In this document: positions 16,911-25,913 of the stretch, one piece after another
How the letters are laid out: every line of letters starts with the position of its first letter
Position numbering within the stretch: position 1 is the first letter of the stretch
From: Flavobacteriales bacterium
Lineage (GTDB): Bacteria > Bacteroidota > Bacteroidia > Flavobacteriales > BACL11
NCBI GenBank assembly: GCA_002705205.1
Contig: PAHP01000001.1
Coordinates: 1-49,441, forward strand
Length of the DNA: 49,441 nucleotides
Reading direction: 5' to 3'
Notes under the pieces: model-generated
What the model was told of the DNA's origin: nothing
What the model saw: only the letters and a program-made list of their open reading frames with translations
Databases searched by the model: none
Program-made: the position numbers and the translations under genes

Positions 16911-17845
16911 CTATTTAATAATTGATAGATAGTCCTCCCTTTTTTTAATTCTTTTTCAAGAATTTTGACCTGCCCATTAGATAATAAGTTCTTATATTTT
17001 TTTGTACCTAGTTCTTCTTTTACTCTTTGATGTAGCCAGTAAGTATTCTGCTTTTCTCTATTTTGGATCTTCCATCCGCTAGCTGTCATTTGCTTATCAA
17101 ATGTATTAATTGTTTTGTATATCTCCTTAATTCCAGTATTTTCCAATGCAGAACAGGTATTTACTTTAGGGATCCATCCGTTTTCCATAGGTTGGAAAAG
17201 ATGTAGAGCTCTTTTGTACTCTAAAGCAGCATTTTTTGCTTTTTGCAAGTTATCACCATCAGATTTGTTAATTATTAAAGTGTCAGCTAACTCCATGATT
17301 CCTCTTTTAATTCCTTGTAGTTCATCACCAGCACCTGCAAGCATTAATAATAAAAAGAAATCTACTAAATGGCTAACTGTAGTTTCACTTTGACCAACTC
17401 CAACAGTCTCAATAAGTATTATGTCAAATCCAGCTGCCTCACATAGAATAATACTTTCTCTTGTTTTATGTGTTACGCCTCCTAAAATACCTCCGCTTGG
17501 ACTAGGGCGAATAAATGCGTTTTTATTTGCCGATAACTGGTGCATACGGCTTTTATCACCTAAAATACTTCCATGTGATTTTTGACTTGTAGGGTCAATA
17601 GCTAATACAGCTACTTGTTTCCCTTCATTAATCAATAGTTTTCCAAAAGTTTCAATGAAAGTACTTTTCCCGACTCCTGGAACACCTGTAATTCCAATCC
17701 TGATTGAATTTCCACTATAAGGTAAACATTCTAAGATAAGGTCTTGGGCTTTTTCTTGGTCCTTATTCAGTGTGCTTTCAAGCAGTGTAATTCCTTTGCC
17801 TAATGCGACTCTATTACCTTTTATAATATCTTTTGCTAGGCTCAT
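16904..17845 (-). CDS. meaB: Methylmalonyl-CoA mutase-associated GTPase MeaB
   Basis: This 313-residue G3E-class GTPase has Walker A GVPGVGKST, switch/metal residues in AIDPTSQKSHGSILGDKSRM, VETVGVGQSE-type Walker B (ILIETVGVGQSE) and the NKSDGDN base-specificity motif. It gates B12 cofactor loading and protects methylmalonyl-CoA mutase from inactivation. The mutase is not in this window. It is the last gene of the eleven-gene run, and its start overlaps the ridA stop by one base (TAATG). Confidence 0.93.
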   Translation of the reverse strand: MSLAKDIIKGNRVALGKGITLLESTLNKDQEKAQDLILECLPYSGNSIRIGITGVPGVGKSTFIETFGKLLINEGKQVAVLAIDPTSQKSHGSILGDKSRMHQLSANKNAFIRPSPSGGILGGVTHKTRESIILCEAAGFDIILIETVGVGQSETTVSHLVDFFLLLMLAGAGDELQGIKRGIMELADTLIINKSDGDNLQKAKNAALEYKRALHLFQPMENGWIPKVNTCSALENTGIKEIYKTINTFDKQMTASGWKIQNREKQNTYWLHQRVKEELGTKKYKNLLSNGQVKILEKELKKGRTIYQLLNSF

Positions 17846-18222
17846 TACTTTACAGCTATTACTGAGATCTCAATATTTACATTTTTAGGTAATACTGATA
17901 CTTGCACTGCTTCACGAGCAGGAGGTTTTTCAGAGAAAAACGTACTATATACTTTGTTTATCTTAGCATAATCATTCATGTTTTTCATGAAAATAGTTGA
18001 TTTAACTACATTACTAAAATCCATTCCTGCTGCTTTTAATACTTCAAGGATATTCTTCATTACTTGAGTAGTTTCATTAGTAATGTTATCTATTACTATA
18101 TTTCCAGTTTCAGGATTTATAGCAATTTGACCTGAGCAATAAAGAGTGTTATTACTTAATATTGCCTGGTTATATGGTCCAATAGCAGAAGGTGCTTTAT
18201 TTGTTGATATTACTTTTTTCAT
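17845..18222 (-). CDS. ridA: RidA family enamine/imine deaminase
   Basis: Starting at MKKVISTNKAPSAIGPYNQA (18222), the protein has 125 residues, normal for the family. An upstream in-frame ATG at 18255 lies inside yggS and would add 11 unlike residues. The catalytic arginine sits in KPPAREAVQVSVLP, and IEISVIAVK ends the protein. RidA hydrolyses 2-aminoacrylate and related imines released by PLP enzymes. It lies directly after yggS (PLP homeostasis) and downstream of serine synthesis, which fits a role in clearing serine-derived enamines. Confidence 0.93.
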   Translation of the reverse strand: MKKVISTNKAPSAIGPYNQAILSNNTLYCSGQIAINPETGNIVIDNITNETTQVMKNILEVLKAAGMDFSNVVKSTIFMKNMNDYAKINKVYSTFFSEKPPAREAVQVSVLPKNVNIEISVIAVK

Positions 18223-18223
18223 A

Positions 18224-18865
18224 TTACTTTCTGTTTCCAAATATAGCACTTCCAACTCTAATCATAGTACTAGAGTTACTTATTGCTAATTTATAATCGC
18301 CACTCATCCCAATGGATAGTGTCTTTATTGAATTGTTTTTTATTTCATTAAAAAGGTTATTTAATAATTTAAATTCATTATTTACTTTCTTTTGATCATC
18401 TGTAAAAGTTGCCATACCCATTAGGCCTACAATATTGATGTTACTGAATTTTTCTGATTCAAATAAAGTATTATTAATTTCGTTGATCCCAAAACCAAAT
18501 TTAGTGCTCTCACTAGCAATATGAACCTGCAAGAGACAGTCAATAACTCTGTTGTTTTGCTCAGCTCTTTTGTTGATTTCCTTCATTAGTTTTAATGAGT
18601 CGACAGCATGTATTAAGCTAACAAAAGGCGCAATGTATTTTACTTTATTGCTTTGCAGATGCCCAATCATATGCCATTGAATATCTTTTGGTAATTCTGC
18701 ATATTTATTAGATAATTCCTGTACTTTATTCTCACCAAAAATTCTTTGTCCAGCATTATAAGCCTCTAAAATATCAGAGTTTTTTTTTGTTTTTGATACA
18801 GCAACCAAGGTTACGCCCTTAGGAAGACTTTCTTTTATTTTTTTGAGATTTTCTGCAATACTCAT
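18224..18865 (-). CDS. YggS/PLPBP family pyridoxal-phosphate-binding protein
   Basis: This 213-residue single-domain alanine-racemase-fold protein binds PLP through K25 (LVAVSKTKKNSDI). Other signatures are FGENKVQELSNK, IQWHMIGHLQSNKVKYI, LIHAVDSL and the C-terminal LSIGMSGDYKLAISNSSTMIRVGSAIFG. It keeps PLP and amino/keto acid pools balanced and has no known enzyme activity. Its start overlaps the end of the DUF1015 gene by one base. Confidence 0.93.
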   Translation of the reverse strand: MSIAENLKKIKESLPKGVTLVAVSKTKKNSDILEAYNAGQRIFGENKVQELSNKYAELPKDIQWHMIGHLQSNKVKYIAPFVSLIHAVDSLKLMKEINKRAEQNNRVIDCLLQVHIASESTKFGFGINEINNTLFESEKFSNINIVGLMGMATFTDDQKKVNNEFKLLNNLFNEIKNNSIKTLSIGMSGDYKLAISNSSTMIRVGSAIFGNRK

Positions 18866-20073
18866 TATGTAATAGGGTAGATAGTTAATCCAGATCTTAA
18901 TTTTGGTTCGATATAGGTGCTTTTTGGTGGCATTATTTCATTGTTATCAGCTGCCTTTTTTAATGCATCCATTGGTATTGGCTTTAGTATAAAAGCTGCT
19001 GCAAACTCATTGTTATCTATTTTCTTTTTTATTTCTAAAAGAGAGATAGTAGCATCTAAGAAAGCAATATTCTTATCAGTTCTTTCGTCTTTAATGTTTA
19101 AGATTGGATTTAAAATATTTTGTGATAAAATAGAAGGGTCTAAAGTATCAACAGTTGTATTGTGTGTTTGTTGCTTTGAAATAAGAGAGTACCAGGAACC
19201 CTCTAAATACATTGATACTTCATCTTTTTTACTAGGAGAGTGGATCCTATTTCCTTTTTCAGTAATAGAATAATTGACTGCTATCTTCTTAAGGAATTCA
19301 TTAGTAGAAAATCCATTTAAGTTTTTAACCAGTCTATTAAAATTAGTAATTTTCAATAGCTTTTCATCAATTAAATAACTCATAAAGAATTTACTTGGAT
19401 CTGATTTCTTTTCTTTGGAAAGTAGAGCAGAGGATGCACTCCTATGGTGGCCATCAGCAATATAGATCTTATTAATACCAGCAAAAGAATCTATTATAAG
19501 CTTACTATCATTATCATTGTCAATAATCCATAGTTTGTGCTGCGCTTTGTTTGTTGTAGTAAAATCATATTCTGCTCTTTTATTTGTAGTTTTCTTTATT
19601 AAGTCTCTAATTTTGTCAGAACTTTTATATGCAAGTAGTACAGGGTCGGCATTAAATCCAGTGGTATGTAAATAATCCTTAAACATTTGCTCTCTTTTTG
19701 TGAGCGTATTTTCGTGTTTTTTAATTATATTGTTTCTATAATCATCTACTGAAGTTGCAGCTATAATTCCTTGGAATTTATGTTCTCCTTTTTTTTGTTG
19801 ATACAAATAGAAAGCAGCTTTCTTATCCTGAAATAAAATGCCTTGATCAAGAAATTCAATAAATTTATGCTTTACTAATTTGAATTTTTCTACTCCTTTT
19901 TTCTTAGACTCTTTATTATACTCTGGGTTAATAATATGTAAGAAAGTAAAAGGATTATTCTCTAGCTTTTCTTTTAGAGTCTCATCTGAGTACGTTAAAT
20001 AAGAACGAGAGGCAACTAAATGTACTTTGTCTCTTGTAGGTCGAATTGCTTTAAAAGGACGGATTTTTGCCAT
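18865..20073 (-). CDS. DUF1015 family protein
   Basis: The 402-residue protein begins MAKIRPFKAIRPTRDKV, and has YLYQQ (about 109) and IYIADGHHRSASS in the centre. The GHHR motif resembles a metal or nucleotide-binding site, but the biochemical role is unknown. The gene lies directly downstream of serA and serC, an arrangement common in Bacteroidota, so a link with serine metabolism is a reasonable inference. Length and start match the family. Confidence 0.9.
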   Translation of the reverse strand: MAKIRPFKAIRPTRDKVHLVASRSYLTYSDETLKEKLENNPFTFLHIINPEYNKESKKKGVEKFKLVKHKFIEFLDQGILFQDKKAAFYLYQQKKGEHKFQGIIAATSVDDYRNNIIKKHENTLTKREQMFKDYLHTTGFNADPVLLAYKSSDKIRDLIKKTTNKRAEYDFTTTNKAQHKLWIIDNDNDSKLIIDSFAGINKIYIADGHHRSASSALLSKEKKSDPSKFFMSYLIDEKLLKITNFNRLVKNLNGFSTNEFLKKIAVNYSITEKGNRIHSPSKKDEVSMYLEGSWYSLISKQQTHNTTVDTLDPSILSQNILNPILNIKDERTDKNIAFLDATISLLEIKKKIDNNEFAAAFILKPIPMDALKKAADNNEIMPPKSTYIEPKLRSGLTIYPIT

Positions 20074-20075
20074 AA

Positions 20076-21035
20076 TTACTGCTCAAAGTATGTAATAATC
20101 TGCTCAGCTAATTCTGTTCCAATTCTATCTTGAGCTTCTAGAGTGGCAGCTCCAATATGTGGGGTTAAAGAAATAGCATTATGCATACATAAATGAATGG
20201 AAGGACTAGGTTCATTATCAAAAACATCTAGCCCAGCATATGCTAATTTCTTTTTATCTAAGGCAAACATTAAGGCAGTTTCATCAATTACACCGCCTCT
20301 TGATGCGTTTAGGATTCCTGCACCTGTTTTCATCATCCCGATCTCTTCAGCTCCAATAACAGCTTTATCTCCAATTTTAGGAACATGAAGTGTTACAAAA
20401 TCAGATTTGGTAAGTACATTTTCTAAACTGTCTGTTTCAATAGTAAATGATTTCTTATCGCCATTAAAAAATTCCAATGTAATGTTGGCTTCATCAAGAA
20501 ATCTATCATGTGCCATCACATTCATTCCAAGACCTATGGCTTTCTTAGCAACTTCTTGTCCGATTCTGCCAAAACCAATAATCCCTAAGGTCTTGCCAGC
20601 AAGTTCTCTTCCTTTTGCATAAGACTGTTTTAATGATTTGAATTCAGTGTCTCCAGTAAGAGGCATTTGTCTATTACTATCAAATAAGAAACGAACCATT
20701 CCAAGAAGATGAGCAAAAACAAGTTCTGCAACGGAAGAAGATGAGGCGGCAGGTGTGTTGATTACATTTATTCCTTTCTTTCTAGCATATTCCACATCAA
20801 TATTATCCATCCCTACACCACCTCTTCCAACAATTCTTAGTTTTGGACAAGCATCAATTAAATCTTTACGTACAGTAGTAGCACTTCTAACCAGAAGCAC
20901 CTCGTAATTGTCAGAATTGATAGTAGAAATTAAATCTGATTGATCTATTTTTTCAGTAATTACCTCGAATCCTTTTTCTGTTAAAGCATCAATCCCAGCT
21001 TGGGATATGCCATCATTTGCTAATACTTTTATCAT
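20076..21035 (-). CDS. serA: D-2-hydroxyacid dehydrogenase, probable D-3-phosphoglycerate dehydrogenase
   Basis: The 319-residue short form lacks ACT/regulatory domains. The NAD-binding loop is GKTLGIIGFGRIGQEVAKK. The catalytic Arg, Glu and His are visible in LNASRGGVIDE, FDNEPSPS and LTPHIGAAT. It would oxidise 3-phosphoglycerate to 3-phosphohydroxypyruvate, the first step of serine synthesis. The adjoining serC (one base away) supports this against other 2-hydroxyacid dehydrogenases. Lack of an ACT domain suggests no feedback by serine through that route. Confidence 0.9.
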   Translation of the reverse strand: MIKVLANDGISQAGIDALTEKGFEVITEKIDQSDLISTINSDNYEVLLVRSATTVRKDLIDACPKLRIVGRGGVGMDNIDVEYARKKGINVINTPAASSSSVAELVFAHLLGMVRFLFDSNRQMPLTGDTEFKSLKQSYAKGRELAGKTLGIIGFGRIGQEVAKKAIGLGMNVMAHDRFLDEANITLEFFNGDKKSFTIETDSLENVLTKSDFVTLHVPKIGDKAVIGAEEIGMMKTGAGILNASRGGVIDETALMFALDKKKLAYAGLDVFDNEPSPSIHLCMHNAISLTPHIGAATLEAQDRIGTELAEQIITYFEQ

Positions 21036-21036
21036 T

Positions 21037-22101
21037 TTAATTATTTGCTAATTTCTGCATTAGACCAACTAAGACTTGAACACTCTCAAGAGGTAATGCG
21101 TTATACATTGATGCTCGGTAACCACCAACTGATCTATGTCCCTTTAGTCCGTTAATTCCAGCTTCCTCACATATTTTATTAAATTTATCTTCTTTGCTTT
21201 TGTCATTTATTAAGAAGGTTACATTCATGTTAGATCTGTCTTCTTTATTTGCAGTTCCTTCAAATAGTGGATTTCTATCAATCTCATGGTATAATAAATT
21301 TGCTTTTTGTTGATTAATTCTTTCAACCCAATCAATACCACCATTATCTTTTAACCATTGCATTGTAAGCATTGAAACATATATTGAGAAAACAGGGGGT
21401 GTGTTAAACATGCTGCCTTTACTTATATGAGTATTATAGTCTAACATAGTAGGTATGTTCCTTCCTGTTTTTCCTAGTATTTCATCTTTTACGATTACTA
21501 AAGTGGTTCCTGCAGGTCCCATATTTTTTTGAGCTCCAGCATAGATTAAATCAAATTGACTAACATCAATTTTTCTACTAAAGATATCAGAACTCATATC
21601 GCATACCATAAGAGTAGGACATGATGGAAAATCTTTTATTTGGGTGCCATAGATTGTATTGTTTGATGTACAATGGAAATAATCGAAATCATTAGTAATT
21701 GTATATCCTTTAGGTATATAATTATAGTTTTTTTCAGAAGAGTCTCCAAGAACTTCAACGTGTCCAAAGTTTTCTGCTTCAGCAATAGCCTTTTTCGCCC
21801 AAGTACCTGTATTAAGATATGCTGATTTACCTTTTTCTTTTAATAAGTTGAGAGGAACCATTAAAAATTCCAAGCTTGCTCCCCCTTGTAAAAACAAAAC
21901 TGAGTAACCATTGGGAATATTTAGAAGTTCTCTTACTAATTTCTGTGCCTTATCCATTACATCAACAAATGGTTTGCTTCTATGTGATATTTCAATTAAT
22001 GATAGATTATCTTGATTAAAATTAATAATTGAATCAGAAGCTTTTTTTAATACTTCTTCAGGTAAAATACATGGTCCTGCTGAGAAATTATGCTTCTTCA
22101 T
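21037..22101 (-). CDS. serC: Phosphoserine aminotransferase
   Basis: The 354-residue fold-type I PLP enzyme has the lysine K192 in YAGAQKNMGPAGTTLVI, FSAGPCILPEEVL at the start, and IEISHRSKPF. GLKGHRSVGGYRASMYNALP towards the end is the SerC signature. It converts 3-phosphohydroxypyruvate to phosphoserine using glutamate, and can act in PLP synthesis too. It follows efp after two bases and is in the same run as serA. Confidence 0.95.
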   Translation of the reverse strand: MKKHNFSAGPCILPEEVLKKASDSIINFNQDNLSLIEISHRSKPFVDVMDKAQKLVRELLNIPNGYSVLFLQGGASLEFLMVPLNLLKEKGKSAYLNTGTWAKKAIAEAENFGHVEVLGDSSEKNYNYIPKGYTITNDFDYFHCTSNNTIYGTQIKDFPSCPTLMVCDMSSDIFSRKIDVSQFDLIYAGAQKNMGPAGTTLVIVKDEILGKTGRNIPTMLDYNTHISKGSMFNTPPVFSIYVSMLTMQWLKDNGGIDWVERINQQKANLLYHEIDRNPLFEGTANKEDRSNMNVTFLINDKSKEDKFNKICEEAGINGLKGHRSVGGYRASMYNALPLESVQVLVGLMQKLANN

Positions 22102-22103
22102 AT

Positions 22104-22670
22104 TTATTCTTTTACTCTTTCAATATATGACCCTTTTTCAGTGTCAATCTTAATCTTATCTCCTTCATTTATGAAAAGAGGGACATTAATTGCTGCCCCA
22201 GTTTCTGTGGTAGCTGGTTTAAATGTATTGGTAGCAGTATTTCCTTTTAATCCTGGCTCTGTATGCGAAATCTTAAGATAAACATGTGAAGGTACCTGAG
22301 CTGAAAGAGGCATCCCTTCATCAGCATGGAATAAAACCTCAACAGTTTCTCCTTCTTTTAAGAACTGAACATTCGCAATAAAATCTTTTTGCATCATGAT
22401 TTGCTCATAATCATCATTGTTCATTAAATGATAATCATTGTCCTCTGCATATAAAAATTGATATTTTCTGTTTTCAACCCTAATGACATCAATTTTCACT
22501 CCAGATGTGAAAGTGTTCTCTAAAAGTCGTCCTGTATTTAAATTTCTAATCTTAGTACGAACAAATGCAGGGCCTTTGCCAGGTTTTACATGTAAGAATG
22601 ATTCAATTTTCCATGGATCTCCATTGTGGTTAAAACATAGTCCATTTCTAAAGTCTGCTGTTGTTGCCAT
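22104..22670 (-). CDS. efp: Translation elongation factor P
   Basis: At 188 residues this is the standard three-domain EF-P. The loop that reaches the peptidyl transferase centre is HVKPGKGPAF with K32 at its tip, and the C-terminal OB domain has LKISHTEPGLKGNTATNTFKP. It relieves stalling at polyproline stretches. Whether K32 is modified cannot be told, as no modification gene is nearby. It sits between lpxA and serC with gaps of four and two bases. Confidence 0.96.
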   Translation of the reverse strand: MATTADFRNGLCFNHNGDPWKIESFLHVKPGKGPAFVRTKIRNLNTGRLLENTFTSGVKIDVIRVENRKYQFLYAEDNDYHLMNNDDYEQIMMQKDFIANVQFLKEGETVEVLFHADEGMPLSAQVPSHVYLKISHTEPGLKGNTATNTFKPATTETGAAINVPLFINEGDKIKIDTEKGSYIERVKE

Positions 22671-22674
22671 AGTA

Positions 22675-23457
22675 TTATTTTTGATTAAACCCTTTCATAA
22701 TACCTCTTCCTGAATTTATTATAAATGAAATGATTTCATCACGCTCAGGAGAAGCATCTATTTCAGTTTCGATTATTAAAACTGCTTGAGTGTTATTATT
22801 ATTATTTTGATATAGAATTCTGAAAATAGATTGAATTTCATGTATTTTCTTATCTGTAAAACCTCTTCTTCTTAATCCAATTGAGTTGATACCTACAAAA
22901 GATAAAGGTTCACGAGCAGCCTTAACATAAGGAGGGACATCTTTTCTTACTAATGACCCCCCAGATATCATTGCATGTTTTCCGATACTTACAAATTGGT
23001 GAATAGCCGAAAGTCCTCCAATAATTGCAAACTCACCTATTGTAACATGACCTCCAAGTGCAACACTATTTACAATAATACAATTTTTCCCAACTACACA
23101 ATCATGTGCTATATGTGAGTAAGCCATTATTAAGCAATTGTCACCAATAATAGTTTTTCCACTTGCAGAGGTCCCTCTATTGACAGTAGCACATTCTCTT
23201 ATGGTACAATTATCGCCTATAATAGTTTTTGTTTTCTCTCCTCCAAATTTTAAATCCTGAGGAATAGCAGATATTACAGCTCCTGGGAAAATTCTACAGT
23301 TTTTTCCAATTCTAGCACCCTCCATGATTGTAACATTGCTTCCTATCCATGTCCCTTCACCAATTTCAACATCTTTTTCAATTGTTACAAAAGGTTCAAT
23401 TACAACATTTCTAGCAATATTTGCATCAGAATTTATATAAGCTAATGGTTGATGCAT
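22675..23457 (-). CDS. lpxA: Acyl-ACP--UDP-N-acetylglucosamine O-acyltransferase
   Basis: The 260-residue left-handed beta-helix protein has hexapeptide repeats from about residue 12 to 175. The catalytic histidine is H118 (YSHIAHDCVVG, equivalent to E. coli H125). The C-terminal helical part starts INSIGLRRRGFTDKKI. It makes the first committed lipid A precursor, UDP-3-O-acyl-GlcNAc. It follows lpxC/fabZ by four bases, giving the gene order lpxD, lpxC/fabZ, lpxA. Confidence 0.96.
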   Translation of the reverse strand: MHQPLAYINSDANIARNVVIEPFVTIEKDVEIGEGTWIGSNVTIMEGARIGKNCRIFPGAVISAIPQDLKFGGEKTKTIIGDNCTIRECATVNRGTSASGKTIIGDNCLIMAYSHIAHDCVVGKNCIIVNSVALGGHVTIGEFAIIGGLSAIHQFVSIGKHAMISGGSLVRKDVPPYVKAAREPLSFVGINSIGLRRRGFTDKKIHEIQSIFRILYQNNNNNTQAVLIIETEIDASPERDEIISFIINSGRGIMKGFNQK

Positions 23458-23461
23458 ATTT

Positions 23462-24853
23462 TTAGTCTTTAGGAGCTATTTGTGCTAATAGATCAGCCTC
23501 TACAACAATTGCACCGTTTACAAATCCTTTTCCATGCATATGACAAAGTCCTCTCCTGATAGGAGAGATAAGATTTAATTTAAAAATTATAGTATCTCCC
23601 GGAACTACTTTCTTTTTAAATTTTGCATTATCGATTTTCATAAAGAAGGTAAGGTAATCTTTAGGGTTGTCAACAGTACTTAAAATTAGAACTCCACCAA
23701 CTTGAGCCATTGTTTCTAATTGTAATACTCCAGGCATAACAGGTTCCGACGGGAAATGTCCCTTAAAATATTCTTCTTCTTCTTTAACAAATTTCACCCC
23801 AATAATATAATCCTCACCAATTTCTCTAATTTCATCAATAAATAAGAAAGGCTCTCTATGAGGTAATATGTTTTTTATTTCATCTTTATTATATAGAGGA
23901 ACCTCATTAAAATTAATCTCTGGCGATGTTTTACTTATTTCTTCCATCATAATTTCTTTTAATTTTTTTGCAAATTTAGTATTGTTTTTATGTCCTGGCT
24001 TTATAGCAGTAATCTTTCCTTTAATAGGTAGCCCTACTAATGACAAATCACCAATCACGTCAAGTAATTTATGTCTTGCAGGTTCATTTTTATATCTTAA
24101 CGTTAAGTTATTTAAGTAGCCTCCTTCTATAACTTTGATGTCAGGTTTATTAAACTTTTTCTTAAGTTTTAATAATTTCTGATCAGATATGTCATCCTCA
24201 ACAACAACAATGGCATTATTTATATCACCTCCTTTTACAAGATTATCATCTAATAATTCTTCAAGTTCATGTAAAAAGCAGAATGTTCTACTTGAGGCAA
24301 TATCTGTATTAAACTGATCTATTGAACTAATTGAAGCTTTTTGTACGCCTAAAGTTTTAGAATCATAGTCAATTTTAACATCAACAGTGTACTTTTCACA
24401 AGGAATAGCAACTAAAGTTGTTCCAGTTTCTTCATCTGTAAAAGATATTTTTCTTTTAATTTCAAAATACTTTCTTGGGATATTTTGTATAACTTTTCCT
24501 GTTTTTTGAATTTCATAAGCGAACATTTTTGAACTGCCATCAAGAATAGGAATTTCAATATTATCTACCTCAATAATCAGATTATCAATTTCATTACCTG
24601 ATATAGCAGCTAATATATGCTCAACAGTATGTATCTCGGCATCTCCATTTTTAAGAGATGTACTCCTGTCAGTTAAAAACACGTTATCAATATCTGCTTT
24701 TATAACAGGATTTCCTTTTAAATCTATTCTCACAAATCTTATTCCTGTATTCTCTTTAGCAGGTTTAAGAGTCATGTTAGTGGTCACACCTGTATGAATG
24801 CCTACATCTGAAAAAGTAATAGTTTCTTTTATGGTAGATTGCATTCTAGGCAT
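23462..24853 (-). CDS. lpxC/fabZ: Bifunctional LpxC deacetylase / FabZ 3-hydroxyacyl-ACP dehydratase
   Basis: The 463-residue fusion has the LpxC zinc deacetylase in residues 1 to about 300, with H79 in HTVEHILAAISG and RHKLLDVIGDLSLVG carrying later zinc/catalytic residues. The FabZ hot-dog domain follows from about 320 (LPHREPFLFIDEI, FKGHFPSEPVMPGVLQLE). The first part makes the committed step of lipid A synthesis and the second supplies unsaturated acyl-ACP. The fusion is typical of Bacteroidota. It overlaps lpxD by eight bases, implying coupled translation. Confidence 0.96.
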   Translation of the reverse strand: MPRMQSTIKETITFSDVGIHTGVTTNMTLKPAKENTGIRFVRIDLKGNPVIKADIDNVFLTDRSTSLKNGDAEIHTVEHILAAISGNEIDNLIIEVDNIEIPILDGSSKMFAYEIQKTGKVIQNIPRKYFEIKRKISFTDEETGTTLVAIPCEKYTVDVKIDYDSKTLGVQKASISSIDQFNTDIASSRTFCFLHELEELLDDNLVKGGDINNAIVVVEDDISDQKLLKLKKKFNKPDIKVIEGGYLNNLTLRYKNEPARHKLLDVIGDLSLVGLPIKGKITAIKPGHKNNTKFAKKLKEIMMEEISKTSPEINFNEVPLYNKDEIKNILPHREPFLFIDEIREIGEDYIIGVKFVKEEEEYFKGHFPSEPVMPGVLQLETMAQVGGVLILSTVDNPKDYLTFFMKIDNAKFKKKVVPGDTIIFKLNLISPIRRGLCHMHGKGFVNGAIVVEADLLAQIAPKD

Positions 24854-25871
24854 TAAAGTCTTTTTTTAATGAGTTTAAAGTTTGATATATCTCTGGCAGT
24901 TTTTTAAAAATAATATATGACCTTTGGAATTCCTTAATATCAAAAGCCATCGGCCCCTGAACTGTAGCGCCTTTTTTATTAATGCTTGATGCAATTCCAC
25001 TTTGTCCAGCAATTCTCACTTCATCTGCAATAGAAAGATGGCCAGATATTGCAGTTTGTCCTCCAATCATACAATTCTCTCCAATTTTTGTTGATCCTGC
25101 GATTCCTGTTTGAGCTGCAATAACAGTATTCTCTCCTATTTCTACATTATGACCAATTTGAATAAGGTTATCAAGCTTTACTCCTCTTCCAATTATAGTT
25201 GACCCCATAGTTGCTCTGTCAATAGTAGTATTAGAACCAATTTCTACATTATCCTTAATTTCTACATTACCAATTTGACTAATTTTACTATAATTATTGT
25301 GAGAGTCCTTGGCAAAGCCAAAACCATCAGAGCCAATTATTACACCAGAATGGATAATATTATTATTACCAATTTTACATTCATGATAGATAGAAACATT
25401 TGAAAAGATAATAGTATTATCCCCAATTTCTACATTCTCTGCAATATAAGAATTAGCATGAATCTTAACATTTCTTCCAATTGTAACTCCTTTGCATATT
25501 GATGTAAATGCTCCAATGTATACATCATTTCCAATTGTAGATTTAGGATCGATATCTGCTTTATCTGAGAGGCCTACTTTATTATACTTCATTTTGTTGT
25601 ACATCTCTAGTAATTGACTGAATGAAGAGTAGGGGTCCTCAACTTTGATAAGTGTAGCGCCAATTTCTTTATCTGCTTGGAATGAGTTGTTTACAATCAC
25701 AGCCGAAGCTTTTGTAGTATAGATATAGTTTGTGTATTTTTCATTTGCCAGAAAACATAAATTTCCTTTGCACCCATTTTCAATTTTAGCAAGAGAATCT
25801 ATTTGAACATTTGGATTTCCCTCAATAGTTCCTTCTAATAATTCTGCTATTTTTTTTGCTGTAAAATTCAT
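24846..25871 (-). CDS. lpxD: UDP-3-O-(3-hydroxyacyl)glucosamine N-acyltransferase
   Basis: The 341-residue protein has an N-terminal uridine-binding domain (ITAKK...IDSLAKIENG type, AVIVNNSF) and a long left-handed beta-helix (about 105-290). Active-site GHNVEIGENTVIAAQTGIAG is in the helix, and a short C-terminal alpha segment follows. It adds the second acyl chain to lipid A precursor. A TAnnTTTG box sits only six bases before the ATG, so a leaderless or nearly leaderless transcript is possible besides read-through from the HD gene. Confidence 0.95.
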   Translation of the reverse strand: MNFTAKKIAELLEGTIEGNPNVQIDSLAKIENGCKGNLCFLANEKYTNYIYTTKASAVIVNNSFQADKEIGATLIKVEDPYSSFSQLLEMYNKMKYNKVGLSDKADIDPKSTIGNDVYIGAFTSICKGVTIGRNVKIHANSYIAENVEIGDNTIIFSNVSIYHECKIGNNNIIHSGVIIGSDGFGFAKDSHNNYSKISQIGNVEIKDNVEIGSNTTIDRATMGSTIIGRGVKLDNLIQIGHNVEIGENTVIAAQTGIAGSTKIGENCMIGGQTAISGHLSIADEVRIAGQSGIASSINKKGATVQGPMAFDIKEFQRSYIIFKKLPEIYQTLNSLKKDFNA

Positions 25872-25876
25872 AGGTG

Positions 25877-25884
25877 CAAATTTA
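25877..25884 (-). promoter_or_regulatory. Putative -7 box (TAAATTTG) for lpxD, leaderless spacing
   Basis: TAAATTTG on the minus strand fits TAnnTTTG. Its last base is six positions before the A of the lpxD ATG, so initiation at the normal distance would start at or next to the start codon. Confidence 0.4.
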
Positions 25885-25913
25885 AAAATTTTTATTTGCT
25901 CTTGAGTATGATT

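Noticed and set aside
18223-18255. A longer start for ridA at 18255
   Set aside because: It would overlap the 3' end of yggS and adds residues not found in the family.
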